In this document: positions 26,633 to 35,906 of the stretch, piece after piece
Position numbering within the stretch: position 1 is the first letter of the stretch
Layout: the number at the start of each line of letters is the position of its first letter
DNA from: Microlunatus capsulatus
GTDB taxonomy: Bacteria; Actinomycetota; Actinomycetes; Propionibacteriales; Propionibacteriaceae
NCBI RefSeq assembly: GCF_017876495.1
Contig: NZ_JAGIOB010000001.1
Coordinates: forward strand, 3,038,001 to 3,102,000
Direction of reading: 5' to 3'
Length of the DNA: 64,000 nucleotides
Made by a program: the position numbers and the translations under genes
The notes under the pieces: generated by a model
What the model was told of the DNA's origin: nothing
Databases searched by the model: none
Seen by the model: only the letters and a program-made list of their open reading frames with translations

Positions 26633-27343
26633 TCAGCGCCGCCGGCCGAGCTCTGCGGTGGTCAGCGGGCGGCCCGGCAGCTGCTGGTGCGGACCGGCCC
26701 GCAGCCCGTCGAGGAGCAGGGCGAGGGCCCGCTCCGTCGCCAGGTCGGCCAGCGCGTCGCCGGGCGCCGGGGCCGAGCGGTAGAGCAGCGTGAACACCCG
26801 CACGACGTCGCCGGCGCCCACGTCGGCCCGCAGCGTGCCCTCGGCCCGGGCGGCGGCGACGAGCTCCTCGACGACGACGTCCAGCTCGTGCCGCAACCGC
26901 TGCACCTCGGGGTCGGCGCGGACGGCCGTGGCGAAGGCGGCGGGCAGCGGGTCGGCGGCGGGCATCGTCAGCTTCAGCTCGCGCAGGTGGCGCATGGCGC
27001 GCACCAGCCCGTCCCAGGCCTGCGGCTCCTCCTCGACCGCGGCCCGCACCCGGTCGAGGAGGGTCTGCAGGCTGGTCTGGGCGACGGCCACCATCAGCGA
27101 CTCGCGGTCGGCGAAGCGGCGGTAGAGCGTCCCGACCCCCACGCCGGCGGCGCGGGCGATCTCCTCCATCGGCACCTCCGGGCCGCCCGCGACGAAGGTG
27201 CGGGCGGCGGCGGCGATGAGCTGCTCGCGGTTGCGCTGCGCGTCGGCGCGGAGGGGGAGGGGGGCGGAGGTCGACGTCACCGTCCCAGGGTGCCCGCTCC
27301 GCGCGGCCCGTGGGCGCCCGCCGGGCTCGGAATAATGCATCAC
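26633..27343 (-). CDS. TetR-family regulator, probable repressor of the adjacent DHA2 exporter
   Basis: A 236-residue TetR regulator. HTH lies at about 60-85: PMEEIARAAGVGVGTLYRRF. The start is uncertain. The GTG at 27343 is 6 nt after a TAACAT -10 box (27350-27355), which fits a leaderless mRNA; the GTG at 27280 would give a length closer to other TetR proteins. The exporter gene is divergent, and a TATGTT -10 box for it overlaps (27349-27354), so one operator could shut both promoters. CGGAA/TTCCG arms at 27364-27380 are one candidate. Confidence 0.85.
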   Translation of the reverse strand: MMHYSEPGGRPRAARSGHPGTVTSTSAPLPLRADAQRNREQLIAAAARTFVAGGPEVPMEEIARAAGVGVGTLYRRFADRESLMVAVAQTSLQTLLDRVRAAVEEEPQAWDGLVRAMRHLRELKLTMPAADPLPAAFATAVRADPEVQRLRHELDVVVEELVAAARAEGTLRADVGAGDVVRVFTLLYRSAPAPGDALADLATERALALLLDGLRAGPHQQLPGRPLTTAELGRRR

Positions 27344-27446
27344 ACGGCTATGTTACGGTGAACCGGAACAAGATCTTCCGCTTAGCGCGCACGTCGGCCG
27401 GTCCGGGGACGCACCGCCGAGCCCACCTCAGAGCCAGAAGGAACTG

Positions 27447-30014
27447 ATGAGCACCACCACCACGGCGCCGGTCCAGCAGGACCAGCAAGACCAGCAGTTC
27501 ACGATGTCGCACCGGGAGATCATGGAGGCCCTGTGGGGCCTGCTGCTCGGCATGTTCGTGGCGATCCTGTCGTCCACGGTCGTCTCCAACGCCCTGCCGA
27601 TCATCGTCCCCGACCTCGGCGGCAGCGAGTCCGGCTACACCTGGGTGGTCGTCGCCGCCCTCCTCGCCACGACGATCTCGACCCCGATCTGGGGCAAGCT
27701 CGCCGACCTGTTCTCCAAGAAGCTGCTCGTCCAGATCGCCCTGCTGATCTTCGTCGTCGCCTCGGCCGTCGCCGGGCTCTCGCAGAGCATGGGCATGCTG
27801 ATCACGATGCGCGTCCTGCAGGGCCTGGGCGGTGGCGGCCTGACCGCCCTCGCGCAGGTGATCCTCGCGACCATGATCTCCCCGCGCGAGCGCGGCAAGT
27901 ACTCCGGCTACCTCGGCGCCACCTTCGCGCTGGCCACCGTGGGCGGCCCGCTGATCGGCGGCGTGCTCACCGAGCACCTGTCGTGGCACTGGTGCTTCTA
28001 CGTCGGCGTCCCCTTCGCGGTCGCGGCCTTCGTCGTCCTGCAGCTCAAGCTCAAGCTGCCGGTGGTCAAGCGCCCCGTGCACATCGACTACCTCGGCTCG
28101 ATCCTGCTCGCCGCGGGCGTGTCCTCCCTGCTCATCTGGGTCTCGCTGGCCGGCCAGGAGTTCGACTGGTGGTCGTGGCAGACCTGGCTGATGGTCGGCG
28201 GCGGCATCGCCCTGCTGGCCCTCACCGTGCTGGCCGAGCGCACCGCGCCCGAGCCGATCATCCCGCTGCGCTTCTTCGCCAACCGGACCGTCGCCCTGGC
28301 CGCGCTGTCCAGCCTCTTCGTCGGCGTCGGCCTCTTCGGCGGCACCGTCTTCCTCAGCCAGTACTTCCAGCTGGCGCGCGGGGAGTCCCCGACGATGGCC
28401 GGCGTCATGACCATCCCGCTGATCGCGGGCCTGTTCTTCTCCTCCACGATCTCGGGCCAGGTCATCAGCCGGACCGGGAAGTGGAAGGCGTGGGTGCTGG
28501 TCGGCGGCGTGCTGATGACGGCCGGCCTGGGCCTGCTGTCCACCATCGCCTTCGACACGAACTACTGGGTCGTGGCGCCGTACATGCTGCTCGTGGGCGC
28601 CGGCGTCGGCATGCTGCTGCAGAACCTCGTGCTGGCCGTCCAGAACGTCATCGAGCCCCGCGACCTGGGGGCCGCCAGCTCGTTCGTCGCCTTCTCCCGC
28701 TCGCTCGGCGGGGCCATCGGGGTCTCCGCCCTGGGCGCCCTGCTGGCCAACCGCGTGCGGCACCACCTCGAGGACGGCCTCGCCGCCGCCGGCATCGACG
28801 CCTCCGGGGCGGCGGCCGCGGGCGGCAGCGGGATCCCCAACCTGTCGACCATCCCCGAGCCGGTCCGCACCATCGTGCAGAGCGCCTACGGGTCCTCCAT
28901 CGCCGACGTCTTCCTGGTGGCCGCGCCGTTCGCGCTCCTCGCCTTCCTGGTGACGATCTTCCTCAAGGAGCGCGTGCTCCGCGGCCGCGGCGAGGCCCTG
29001 GTGCCCGAGGGCGCCGAGGACACGACGACCGAGCAGCGCTGGAACGCCCCGGCCGACCACGAGGCCGACGCCGACGCCGCCTCCCGCAACGGCCACGGCC
29101 AGCCCGTCGCCGCCCGCCGGGCCGCGGGCGCGGTGCTGGAGCAGCGCGCGCCCGAGCCCGAGCCCGAGCTGGAGCCGGTCGCGGCGCAGGCGGCGCCCGC
29201 GCCGCTGGCCGTCTCCGGCACCGTGCGGCAGAACGCGACCCGGCCGCTGGCCGGGGCGCAGGTCACCCTGGCCGACCAGTCGGGCCGTCAGGTCGGGCGC
29301 ACGGTCAGCGACGAGGACGGCCGCTACGTGCTGCCGCTGGGCTCGGGGGGCACCTTCCTGCTCATCGTGGCCGCGGCGCACCGGGCCCCGACGGCGAGCC
29401 TGGTGGCCGTCGGCGACGCCCCGGTGGTCCGCGACGTCACGCTGGCCGGCCGCTCGGCCATCACCGGCCGGGTGCTCCGTCACGACGCGGAGCGCGACGC
29501 CCCCGTCGGCGTCCCCGACGCCCTGGTCACCCTGACCGACGTGACCGGGGAGGTCGTCGCCTCCACCCGCAGCGAGGCCGACGGCGGCTACGCCTTCGAG
29601 CGCCTCGTCGCCGGCAGCTACGTGCTGACCGCGCAGAGCGCCGAGCACCGCCCGCTGGCCCGCGGCGTCGAGGTCCCCGAGTCGGGCGCCCTCGCCTGCG
29701 ACCTCGCCGTCACCGGCGGCGGCCGGCTGACCGGCACCGTCGTCGCCGCCTCCGACGGCCACGCCGTCCGCGAGGCGACCGTCACCCTGGTCGACGCCGA
29801 GGGCCAGGTGGTCGACACCGCGCTGACCGGCGAGGACGGCGACTACCTCTTCGACGACCTGGCCGCCGGCCGCTACACCCTGACCGCCGCGGGCTACGCC
29901 CCGGTCGCGATGGAGGTCGTCGTCGACGAGGACGCCGTCTCGGCCCTGCAGGTCCCGCTGGGCTCCGGCACCGGCGCCCTGTCCGGGCACGGCGTGCCCG
30001 CGGAGCAGCGGTGA
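27447..30014 (+). CDS. DHA2-type MFS exporter with C-terminal carboxypeptidase-regulatory-like repeats
   Basis: An 855-residue protein. Residues about 20-520 are a 14-helix EmrB/QacA-type drug:H+ antiporter (GMFVAILSSTVVSNALPII, GKLADLFSKK, RVLQGLGGGGLTAL). After a charged linker the last 265 residues hold three beta-sandwich repeats of the carboxypeptidase-regulatory/Cna-B-like type, each with the pattern G-x-V, P-L/V-A-x-A-x-V-T-L, D/E-D-G-x-Y: starts near 593 (SGTVRQNATRPLAGAQVTL), 670 (ITGRVLRHDAE) and 755 (LTGTVVAASDG). Known DHA2 exporters end soon after helix 14. The ATG has AAGGA upstream. Divergent from a TetR gene; overlaps a YceI gene that carries the same accessory domain. Confidence 0.9.
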   Translation: MSTTTTAPVQQDQQDQQFTMSHREIMEALWGLLLGMFVAILSSTVVSNALPIIVPDLGGSESGYTWVVVAALLATTISTPIWGKLADLFSKKLLVQIALLIFVVASAVAGLSQSMGMLITMRVLQGLGGGGLTALAQVILATMISPRERGKYSGYLGATFALATVGGPLIGGVLTEHLSWHWCFYVGVPFAVAAFVVLQLKLKLPVVKRPVHIDYLGSILLAAGVSSLLIWVSLAGQEFDWWSWQTWLMVGGGIALLALTVLAERTAPEPIIPLRFFANRTVALAALSSLFVGVGLFGGTVFLSQYFQLARGESPTMAGVMTIPLIAGLFFSSTISGQVISRTGKWKAWVLVGGVLMTAGLGLLSTIAFDTNYWVVAPYMLLVGAGVGMLLQNLVLAVQNVIEPRDLGAASSFVAFSRSLGGAIGVSALGALLANRVRHHLEDGLAAAGIDASGAAAAGGSGIPNLSTIPEPVRTIVQSAYGSSIADVFLVAAPFALLAFLVTIFLKERVLRGRGEALVPEGAEDTTTEQRWNAPADHEADADAASRNGHGQPVAARRAAGAVLEQRAPEPEPELEPVAAQAAPAPLAVSGTVRQNATRPLAGAQVTLADQSGRQVGRTVSDEDGRYVLPLGSGGTFLLIVAAAHRAPTASLVAVGDAPVVRDVTLAGRSAITGRVLRHDAERDAPVGVPDALVTLTDVTGEVVASTRSEADGGYAFERLVAGSYVLTAQSAEHRPLARGVEVPESGALACDLAVTGGGRLTGTVVAASDGHAVREATVTLVDAEGQVVDTALTGEDGDYLFDDLAAGRYTLTAAGYAPVAMEVVVDEDAVSALQVPLGSGTGALSGHGVPAEQR

Positions 30015-30865
30015 GCAGCGGCTCCTGGAGCCCGGGCACCCGCCCGGCCGGCACCGGGGTGGCCCTCACCGCGGCGCACGGACGGGTGGTCACCCCGGAG
30101 GGCTGGCCGGTGGCCGGCGCGACGGTGACGCTGCTGGGCGGTGACGGCGGCCAGCTCGGCCGGGCCACCGCCGGCGACGACGGCCGCTTCACCCTCGACG
30201 GGCTGCCCGCCGGTCCGGGGACGATGCTGGTCGCGGCCCCGGCCCACGAGCCGAAGGCCCTCACCGTCGTCGTGCCGGCCGGGCCGTCGTGGTCGGTGGG
30301 GGAGCTGCGGCTCTCCCGCCGCGGCGGCACCGACCTGCCCACCCCCGGGCTCTACGTCATCGACACCGCCCACTCGACGGTGGCCGCGAAGGCCCACCAC
30401 CTCGGGCTGGCCACGGTCACCGGCCGCTTCACCGAGTTCGCCGGCGCCATCACCGTCGACCCCGACGTCGCCCGCTCCCGGGTGGACGCCGAGATCGTCG
30501 CCGCCTCGATCGAGACCGGCAACGCCCAGCGCGACGCGCACCTGCGCTCGGCCGACTTCCTCGACGTCGAACGCTTCCCGACGCTGCGCTTCGAGGCCGA
30601 CCGGGTCGAGCGCGGCGGGGCGGGCTGGGTGCTGCCCGGCCGGCTGACCCTGGTCGGCACCACCCGTCCGGTGCAGCTGGACCTCGCCTACCTCGGCAGC
30701 GGCCCCGACCCGTGGGGCGGGACCCGCGCCGCTTTCAGCGCCACCACCGAGCTGCGGCGCCAGGACTTCCAGCTGAACTGGAACCAGGCCGTCGGCGTGG
30801 GCATCGCGGTCTTCGGGACCACGCTGCGCGTCACGATCGACGTCGAGGCCGTGCTGCAGCCGTGA
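30011..30865 (+). CDS. YceI-family lipid-binding-like protein with N-terminal carboxypeptidase-regulatory-like domain
   Basis: A 284-residue protein. Residues about 20-95 repeat the beta-sandwich seen in the preceding exporter (GRVVTPEGWPVAGATVTLLG, DDGRFTLDGLPAG). Residues about 110-284 are a YceI lipocalin-like barrel: YVIDTAHSTVAAKAHHLGL, RDAHLRSADFLDVERFPTL and LTLVGTTRPVQLDL. YceI proteins bind polyisoprenoids or amphiphiles. No signal peptide is visible, so it should be cytoplasmic or exported atypically. GTG start overlaps the exporter stop by 4 nt; the pair may act on the same hydrophobic substrate. Confidence 0.88.
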   Translation: MSSGSWSPGTRPAGTGVALTAAHGRVVTPEGWPVAGATVTLLGGDGGQLGRATAGDDGRFTLDGLPAGPGTMLVAAPAHEPKALTVVVPAGPSWSVGELRLSRRGGTDLPTPGLYVIDTAHSTVAAKAHHLGLATVTGRFTEFAGAITVDPDVARSRVDAEIVAASIETGNAQRDAHLRSADFLDVERFPTLRFEADRVERGGAGWVLPGRLTLVGTTRPVQLDLAYLGSGPDPWGGTRAAFSATTELRRQDFQLNWNQAVGVGIAVFGTTLRVTIDVEAVLQP

Positions 30866-30889
30866 CCGGCGCCGCGTGAGCGGGCCGGT

Positions 30890-31477
30890 GTGAACGGCCT
30901 GGGCGACCTGCTGCTGCTCGGGCTCACGGTGCTGGTCGCCTCGTCCGTCCCGTTCGTCCCCACCGGGGAGCTGGTGGGCGCGGCCGCGGCCCTGGCGGCG
31001 CCGTCGGCGCTCGGGACGGCGGCGGTGTTCCTCGTCTGCTGGGTCTGCTCCGCGGCCGGGGACACCGTGCTGCTGACCGGGGCCCGGCTGCTCCGGGTGC
31101 CGCTGCAGGGCTGGCTCGACCGGCGCGCCACCGGCCCCCGGGTCGCGCAGGCCCGCCGCTGGCTGGACCGCAGTGCCTTCAGCGCCGTCGTCACGGCTCG
31201 GCTGGTGCCCGGCACCCGCGCCCCGGTGATCATCGCGCTGGGCCTCTCCGGGGCCAGCCGGCGGCGGTTCGTCGCCGCCGACCTCGTGGGCTGCGGCCTG
31301 TGGGCCGCGCTCTACACCGCCGCCGGCGCGCTGGGCGGCCGGCTCAGCGGGCACCCGGTGCTGGCCGTCACCGCCGCCGTCGTGCTGGCCGTGGTGGCCA
31401 GCACCGTCGTCGGCCGGCTGGTCCGGCGCCGCCAGCAGCGCGCGGACGAGGCGGCTCAGACCAGCTGCAGCAGCTGA
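30890..31477 (+). CDS. DedA/VTT-family membrane protein
   Basis: A 195-residue membrane protein with about five hydrophobic segments. Family signature region: FVPTGELVGAAAAL, then DTVLLTGARLL and RLVPGTRAPVIIALGLSGASRRRF, the R-x-x-P-x-x-R loop found in DedA proteins, which act as lipid scramblase/flippases for isoprenyl or phospholipid carriers. Slightly shorter than the usual 200-220. It lies 24 nt after the YceI gene and could be in the same transcript. Its 3' end overlaps the convergent transglutaminase gene by 22 nt. Confidence 0.82.
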   Translation: MNGLGDLLLLGLTVLVASSVPFVPTGELVGAAAALAAPSALGTAAVFLVCWVCSAAGDTVLLTGARLLRVPLQGWLDRRATGPRVAQARRWLDRSAFSAVVTARLVPGTRAPVIIALGLSGASRRRFVAADLVGCGLWAALYTAAGALGGRLSGHPVLAVTAAVVLAVVASTVVGRLVRRRQQRADEAAQTSCSS

Positions 31478-32259
31478 GAGCCGTCGTCGACGGGCAGCTC
31501 GTCGACGGTGGCCGTCACCTCCAGGCCGGTCAGCTGCACCGTTCCGCCCAGGTTGGTGAGGAAGGCGGTGTCGGCGGCGTCGCGGCCGGTCGAGACGCGC
31601 AGCAGGCTCTGCCGCGGCGCCAGGTGGGTGGCGTCGACGACGTACCAGGCGCCGTCCACGTAGGCCTCGCAGACCGCGTGGTACTCCATCGGGCTGAGCC
31701 CGGGCGCGAACACCGCAGCCAGCCGGGCGGGCACGTCGAGCGCGCGCAGCAGGGCGACGGAGAGGTGCGCGAAGTCGCGGCAGACGCCCTGGCGGCCCAG
31801 CAGGGTCCGGACCGCGCCGTCGGTCGGCAGGCTGGAGCCCGCCGCGTAGGTCAGGTGGCCCGCGACCCAGTCGGCGACGCCGCGCAGCAGCTCGCCCTCG
31901 GCCAGCCCGCCCAGCTCGCCGGCGGCCGTCGGGCCCAGGGTGTCGGACTCGCAGTAGCGGCTGGGCCGGACGTAGGTGACGAGGTCCAGCTCGTCGACCG
32001 CCGGCGGGGCGGCCTGGCCCTGCGCCACCGCGCGGTAGTCCAGGGTGACCCGCTGCGCCGACGTGCGGAGGACGTGCAGCCGGCTGCCCTGGCCGTCGAC
32101 CAGCTCGACGGGCTCGACCCGCGCGCCGTCGGCGAGGACCACCAGCTCCTCCTCGGCCAGCGGGACGCCGGCGGCGACGGCGACGCTGAAGACCAGCTTG
32201 CTGGAGCCCGTCAGGGCGAGGTCGAGGTGCGAGGTGACCGTGCGCTGCATGGCCGCCAT
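31456..32259 (-). CDS. Transglutaminase-like cysteine protease-fold protein
   Basis: A 267-residue protein with an N-terminal beta domain and a C-terminal transglutaminase core. Catalytic Cys in LLGRQGVCRDFAHL, His in GLSPMEYHAVCEAYVDG and Asp in WYVVDATHLAP form the expected triad. Bacterial members of this group are peptidases or amide hydrolases of unknown substrate, often in the cytoplasm. Start ATG at 32259 (alternative ATG 32250). Confidence 0.87.
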   Translation of the reverse strand: MAAMQRTVTSHLDLALTGSSKLVFSVAVAAGVPLAEEELVVLADGARVEPVELVDGQGSRLHVLRTSAQRVTLDYRAVAQGQAAPPAVDELDLVTYVRPSRYCESDTLGPTAAGELGGLAEGELLRGVADWVAGHLTYAAGSSLPTDGAVRTLLGRQGVCRDFAHLSVALLRALDVPARLAAVFAPGLSPMEYHAVCEAYVDGAWYVVDATHLAPRQSLLRVSTGRDAADTAFLTNLGGTVQLTGLEVTATVDELPVDDGSQLLQLV

Positions 32260-32314
32260 GCTGCCGCAGCGGTGCTACGGCGAGGTGACGGCCCGGGCCA
32301 GGACCCAGGTGTGC

Positions 32315-33685
32315 TCAGCACTCGACGATGTTGACTGCGAGACCGCCGCGGGAGGTCTCCTTGTACTTCACCTTCATGTCCGCGCCGGTCTGCATCATCG
32401 TCTTGATGACCTGGTCGAGGCTGACGGTGTGCCGGCCGTCCCCGCGCATGGCCAGCCGGGCCGCGGTGATCGCCTTGACCGAGCCGACGGCGTTGCGCTC
32501 GATGCAGGGGATCTGGACCAGCCCGCCGACGGGGTCGCAGGTCAGCCCGAGGTGGTGCTCCATGCCGATCTCGGCGGCGTTCTCCACCTGGTCGACGGTG
32601 CCGCCCAGCACCTCGGTGAGCGCGGCGGCCGCCATCGAGCAGGCGGTGCCGACCTCGCCCTGGCAGCCCACCTCGGCGCCCGAGATGGACGCCGTCTGCT
32701 GGTAGACGGCGCCGATCGCGCCCGCCACCAGGAGGAAGCGGACGACGGTGTCGTCGTCGGCGCCGGGCACGAAGCGCATGGCGTAGTGCAGGACGGCGGG
32801 GATGATGCCGGCCGCGCCGTTGGTCGGGGCGGTGACGACGCGGCCGCCGGAGGCGTTCTCCTCGTTGACCGCGAGCGCCCAGAGGCTGACCCAGTCGAGG
32901 GCGCCGAGCGGGTCGGTGGGGTCGGCGGTGGCCTGCAGCCAGCGGTGCAGGTCGGCGGCCCGGCGGCGGACCTTGAGCCCGCCGGGCAGGACGCCCGGGG
33001 TGCTGCTGCCGGCCCGGACGCAGTCGACCATCACGGCCCAGATCTCCAGCAGCCCGGCCCGGACGTCGGCCTCGGGCCGTCGGGCGCACTCGTCGGCCAG
33101 CATGAGGTCGCTGATCCGCAGGTCGTGCGCACGGCACAGCCCGACCAGCTCGGCGCCGGTGCGGAAGGGGAACGGGACCGGCGTCGGGTCGGGCCGCAGG
33201 GCCGGGGCGCCGGTGCCGTCGTCGTCGAGGACGAAGCCGCCGCCGATGGAGTAGTAGGTGCGGGTCGTCAGGACCTCCTCGCCCGACCAGGCGGTGAACG
33301 TCATCCCGTTGGGGTGGAAGGGGAGGGTGCGACGGCGGTGCAGGACCAGGTCGTCGTCGGGGTCGAAGCCCGCCTCGTGGGTGCCGGCCAGCCGGATACG
33401 GCGGCTCGCGCGCACCTCGGCGGCCCGGGCCGGGGCGGTCGCGGTGTCGACGGTCTCGGGATCCTCGCCCTCCAGGCCCCAGACGACGGCGTCGTAGCTG
33501 CCGTGCCCGTGGCCGGTGGCGCCGAGGGACCCGAAGAGCTCGGAGCGGACCCGCGTGGTCCGGCCGAGCAGGCCGGTGTCGGCGAGGGTGGTGACGAAGC
33601 GGCCCGCCGCGCGCATCGGCCCGACGGTGTGCGAGCTCGACGGGCCGATCCCGATGCTGAAGAGGTCGAACACGCTCACCGTCAC
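32315..33685 (-). CDS. sdaA: L-serine ammonia-lyase (L-serine dehydratase), single-chain
   Basis: A 456-residue iron-sulfur enzyme converting L-serine to pyruvate and ammonia. The N-terminal beta domain begins [25 protein letters not shown]. The catalytic alpha domain has [16 protein letters not shown] and the probable [4Fe-4S] cysteine ligands in [14 protein letters not shown] and [18 protein letters not shown]. Alpha and beta parts are fused as in the SdaA type. A 24-bp perfect inverted repeat lies just upstream, between this gene and the next minus-strand gene. Confidence 0.95.
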   Translation of the reverse strand: MTVSVFDLFSIGIGPSSSHTVGPMRAAGRFVTTLADTGLLGRTTRVRSELFGSLGATGHGHGSYDAVVWGLEGEDPETVDTATAPARAAEVRASRRIRLAGTHEAGFDPDDDLVLHRRRTLPFHPNGMTFTAWSGEEVLTTRTYYSIGGGFVLDDDGTGAPALRPDPTPVPFPFRTGAELVGLCRAHDLRISDLMLADECARRPEADVRAGLLEIWAVMVDCVRAGSSTPGVLPGGLKVRRRAADLHRWLQATADPTDPLGALDWVSLWALAVNEENASGGRVVTAPTNGAAGIIPAVLHYAMRFVPGADDDTVVRFLLVAGAIGAVYQQTASISGAEVGCQGEVGTACSMAAAALTEVLGGTVDQVENAAEIGMEHHLGLTCDPVGGLVQIPCIERNAVGSVKAITAARLAMRGDGRHTVSLDQVIKTMMQTGADMKVKYKETSRGGLAVNIVEC

Positions 33686-33711
33686 CGGCCCAGTGTCCTC
33701 CTGCCGCGCTC

Positions 33712-33791
33712 GCCCTGGAAATGCAGCGCCAGTGACACCGAGGAGGCCGTTTCGAGCCCGTCCCGGCTCACTGGCGCTGCATTTCCAGGGC
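33712..33791. terminator. 24-bp perfect inverted repeat between VWA and sdaA genes
   Basis: Arms at 33712-33735 and 33768-33791 are exact complements with a 32-nt loop. It sits downstream of the VWA gene (minus strand) and upstream of sdaA, so it most likely terminates the VWA transcript. It is the longest perfect stem in the window and lacks a T tract. Confidence 0.7.
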
Positions 33792-33802
33792 CAGCGTCCG
33801 GG

Positions 33803-35686
33803 TCAGCGCCGCCGGGAACGCAGGAGCAGCAAGCCAGCGCCGGCCGCGAGGACGACGACGGCGATGCCCGCGACCCAGACCCACCGGGAGCCGCCGCCGC
33901 CGTCGTCGGCCGCCGGCGCCTCCGCCGACGGCTGGGCCGAGGGCGTCGGGCTGGGCACGGGCGGTGCCGCCTCGGCCGGGGCGTAGGTCGGGGCGCCGGC
34001 CTTCTTCCCCTCCACCTGCAGGTTCAGCGTGTAGGGGACGACATAGCTCTGGTCGTCGGGGTCGGCGCCCAGGGAGACGACGACGGCGTAGCGGCCCGGG
34101 ACGAAGCTGCTCGCCCGCTCCGGCGCCTGCGCCCGGTTGAGGAAGCGGACCGGCGTCGTCGAGGCGCCCAGCACCAGCCGGCCGTCGGGATTGAGGAAGT
34201 CCTCGCCGCCGCCCGCGCTGGTGGTCGCCCGGCCGCGGACGGGGGACAGGACGGTGATGTTGGCCTTCACCTCCTGCGCGCCGATCTTCTTCGCCAGCGT
34301 CGAGGACGGCTGGGTGAAGGTCAGCGTGGCGTCGAGGTGCTGGCCCCAGGTCTGGCGCACGAGCAGCACCTGGGTCTCCCCGGGCACCAGCGTGGAGGAG
34401 TAGTTGCCCTCCTCGACCGTCGGCGCGTCGGCGAACGAGCTGCCCGCGACGGTGCTGCGCGGGTTCTCCCCGAACACCGGCTCGAAGGGCTCCGAGCCGG
34501 TCGCGCGCGGGAGGCCGTCGGTATCGGTGACCTCGCGCTCCTCGGTGACGGTGATCTCCACCGGGACGGTGCCGGCGCCGCGGTAGCGGGCCTCGCCGTC
34601 GACGACGTCGGCCCGGCGGACGGCGAGCCGCAGCGTCGTCGCCTCCGCGCAGGCTGCGACCGGGGGCTTGCCCGTCTGCTGCCCGGCGCTGACGGCGGCG
34701 GCCAGGATCGAGGAGCCGGCGTCGTCCTGGCGGAAGTCGGCCGCGGTCCCGCACACGGTGCCGTCCGGGGTGCTGAGGGAGACGGCCAGCGCGTCGGGCC
34801 GGCCCAGCCGGTTCAGCGACGCGGCCACGTGCAGCGTCGAGCGGAGGGTCTCGCGGTAGACGTCGTAGTAGCGGACGTCGTCGGTCCCGGTCGCCGGCAG
34901 CTCGTCGGACCACGCGCCGGCGGTCAGCGCCGCGGCCTGCTCCGGCGTCGTCCCGCCGGTCACCGGCTCCCCGCTCACCTCGAACGGCCGGGCCGCCCGG
35001 TTGCGCAGCGTCTGCAGGCTGCTGGCCAGCGTCTCGGAGTTGCGGGCGTCGTAGTAGGTGCCGCGGCCGCGGGACGCGACGCAGGTGAGCTGGTCGCGGG
35101 CGTCGCCGCTGACGTCGAGGCCGACGACGTCGACCTGCAGGTTCTTGTCCGCCTTCGTGATCTCCCCGGCCACCTCGCAGGGGTCGGGGTCGCAGGTCGA
35201 CTCGCCGTCCGAGAGCAGCACGATCGTCCGCTTGCCGTTGCCGTCGCCGAGGTCGTCGGCAGCCTGCTCCAGCGCGTAGCTGATGGGCGTCTCGCCGTAG
35301 GGGGCGTAGTCGTCGATGGCCGCGCGCAGCGCCTTCGTCTGCCCCGTCCTGACCGGGACCACCAGCTGGGAGTCGGTGCAGGCGCCCTCGTCGCCCCGGT
35401 TGAACACCTTGGCGCCGAACACCCGCAGCCCGACGGCGGTGTCGGCCGGGATCTGCCCGACGACGGCGTCCATGGCTGTCTTCGCCGCGGCGATCTTCAC
35501 CTCGCCGTCGGCCGTCTTCTCCTGCATCGAGCCGGAGGAGTCGAGGACGAACAGCAGCTGCGCCTTCGTGTCCGCGGCGACGGCGGCCGGCACCGGCAGC
35601 ACCAGCAGGGCGAGCACCAGCGCGGTCAGGGCGGCGGCCGCCGCGCGGACGGGCCGGCGCACGCTCCCCGGGGTCGTGCGGGCCAT
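33803..35686 (-). CDS. Secreted VWA-domain protein with C-terminal membrane anchor
   Basis: A 627-residue surface protein. A signal peptide (basic start, hydrophobic core, AVAAD) occupies 1-39. A von Willebrand A domain covers about 42-240: the MIDAS start DSSGSM is at 49-54 and TPISYAL and LLSDGE supply later metal ligands. A beta-rich region of about 300 residues follows, then a Pro/Ser linker (PPVPSPTPSAQPSAEAP) and one transmembrane helix ending in LLLLRSRRR. Function unknown: probably adhesion or protein complex assembly at the cell surface. The start has AGGAGG 4 nt upstream. Confidence 0.88.
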   Translation of the reverse strand: MARTTPGSVRRPVRAAAAALTALVLALLVLPVPAAVAADTKAQLLFVLDSSGSMQEKTADGEVKIAAAKTAMDAVVGQIPADTAVGLRVFGAKVFNRGDEGACTDSQLVVPVRTGQTKALRAAIDDYAPYGETPISYALEQAADDLGDGNGKRTIVLLSDGESTCDPDPCEVAGEITKADKNLQVDVVGLDVSGDARDQLTCVASRGRGTYYDARNSETLASSLQTLRNRAARPFEVSGEPVTGGTTPEQAAALTAGAWSDELPATGTDDVRYYDVYRETLRSTLHVAASLNRLGRPDALAVSLSTPDGTVCGTAADFRQDDAGSSILAAAVSAGQQTGKPPVAACAEATTLRLAVRRADVVDGEARYRGAGTVPVEITVTEEREVTDTDGLPRATGSEPFEPVFGENPRSTVAGSSFADAPTVEEGNYSSTLVPGETQVLLVRQTWGQHLDATLTFTQPSSTLAKKIGAQEVKANITVLSPVRGRATTSAGGGEDFLNPDGRLVLGASTTPVRFLNRAQAPERASSFVPGRYAVVVSLGADPDDQSYVVPYTLNLQVEGKKAGAPTYAPAEAAPPVPSPTPSAQPSAEAPAADDGGGGSRWVWVAGIAVVVLAAGAGLLLLRSRRR

Positions 35687-35825
35687 CAGTCCTCCTGGCA
35701 GGCGGTCGGCCGGTCCTGCTCGCAGGGGCCGATGGTAGCCGGGCGCGCTGTGCCGCCGTGTGACGCAGCACCCGCCCCGCCGACGCCGTCCGGCTGCCCG
35801 CGGCGGTCCGCTGACGCTACGATCG

Positions 35826-35875
35826 GGGCAGCGAACTCGGGGTTGGCCAGGAAAGGTCCCCCGTGCACGCTGCCC
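35826..35875 (+). ncRNA. Unassigned leader hairpin before the PilZ-glycosyltransferase gene
   Basis: GGGCAGCG (35826-35833) and CGCTGCCC (35868-35875) are exact complements in the 5' leader, just after a TACGAT -10-like box at 35818-35823. The enclosed 34 nt contain GGAAAGGTCC and a GGGG/CCCC pairing. The conserved GEMM (c-di-GMP-I) sequence blocks are not seen, so no riboswitch class is assigned. Confidence 0.3.
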
Positions 35876-35906
35876 GCAAGCCGTCGAGAGCCGATCGGAC
35901 CGCGCC

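Noticed and set aside
27348-29990. An 880-codon minus-strand frame opposite the MFS exporter
   Set aside because: Low-complexity translation rich in G, D, R and H, a shadow of the exporter gene.
35818-35906. c-di-GMP riboswitch in front of the PilZ synthase
   Set aside because: The conserved GEMM blocks are missing; only an unassigned hairpin is reported.
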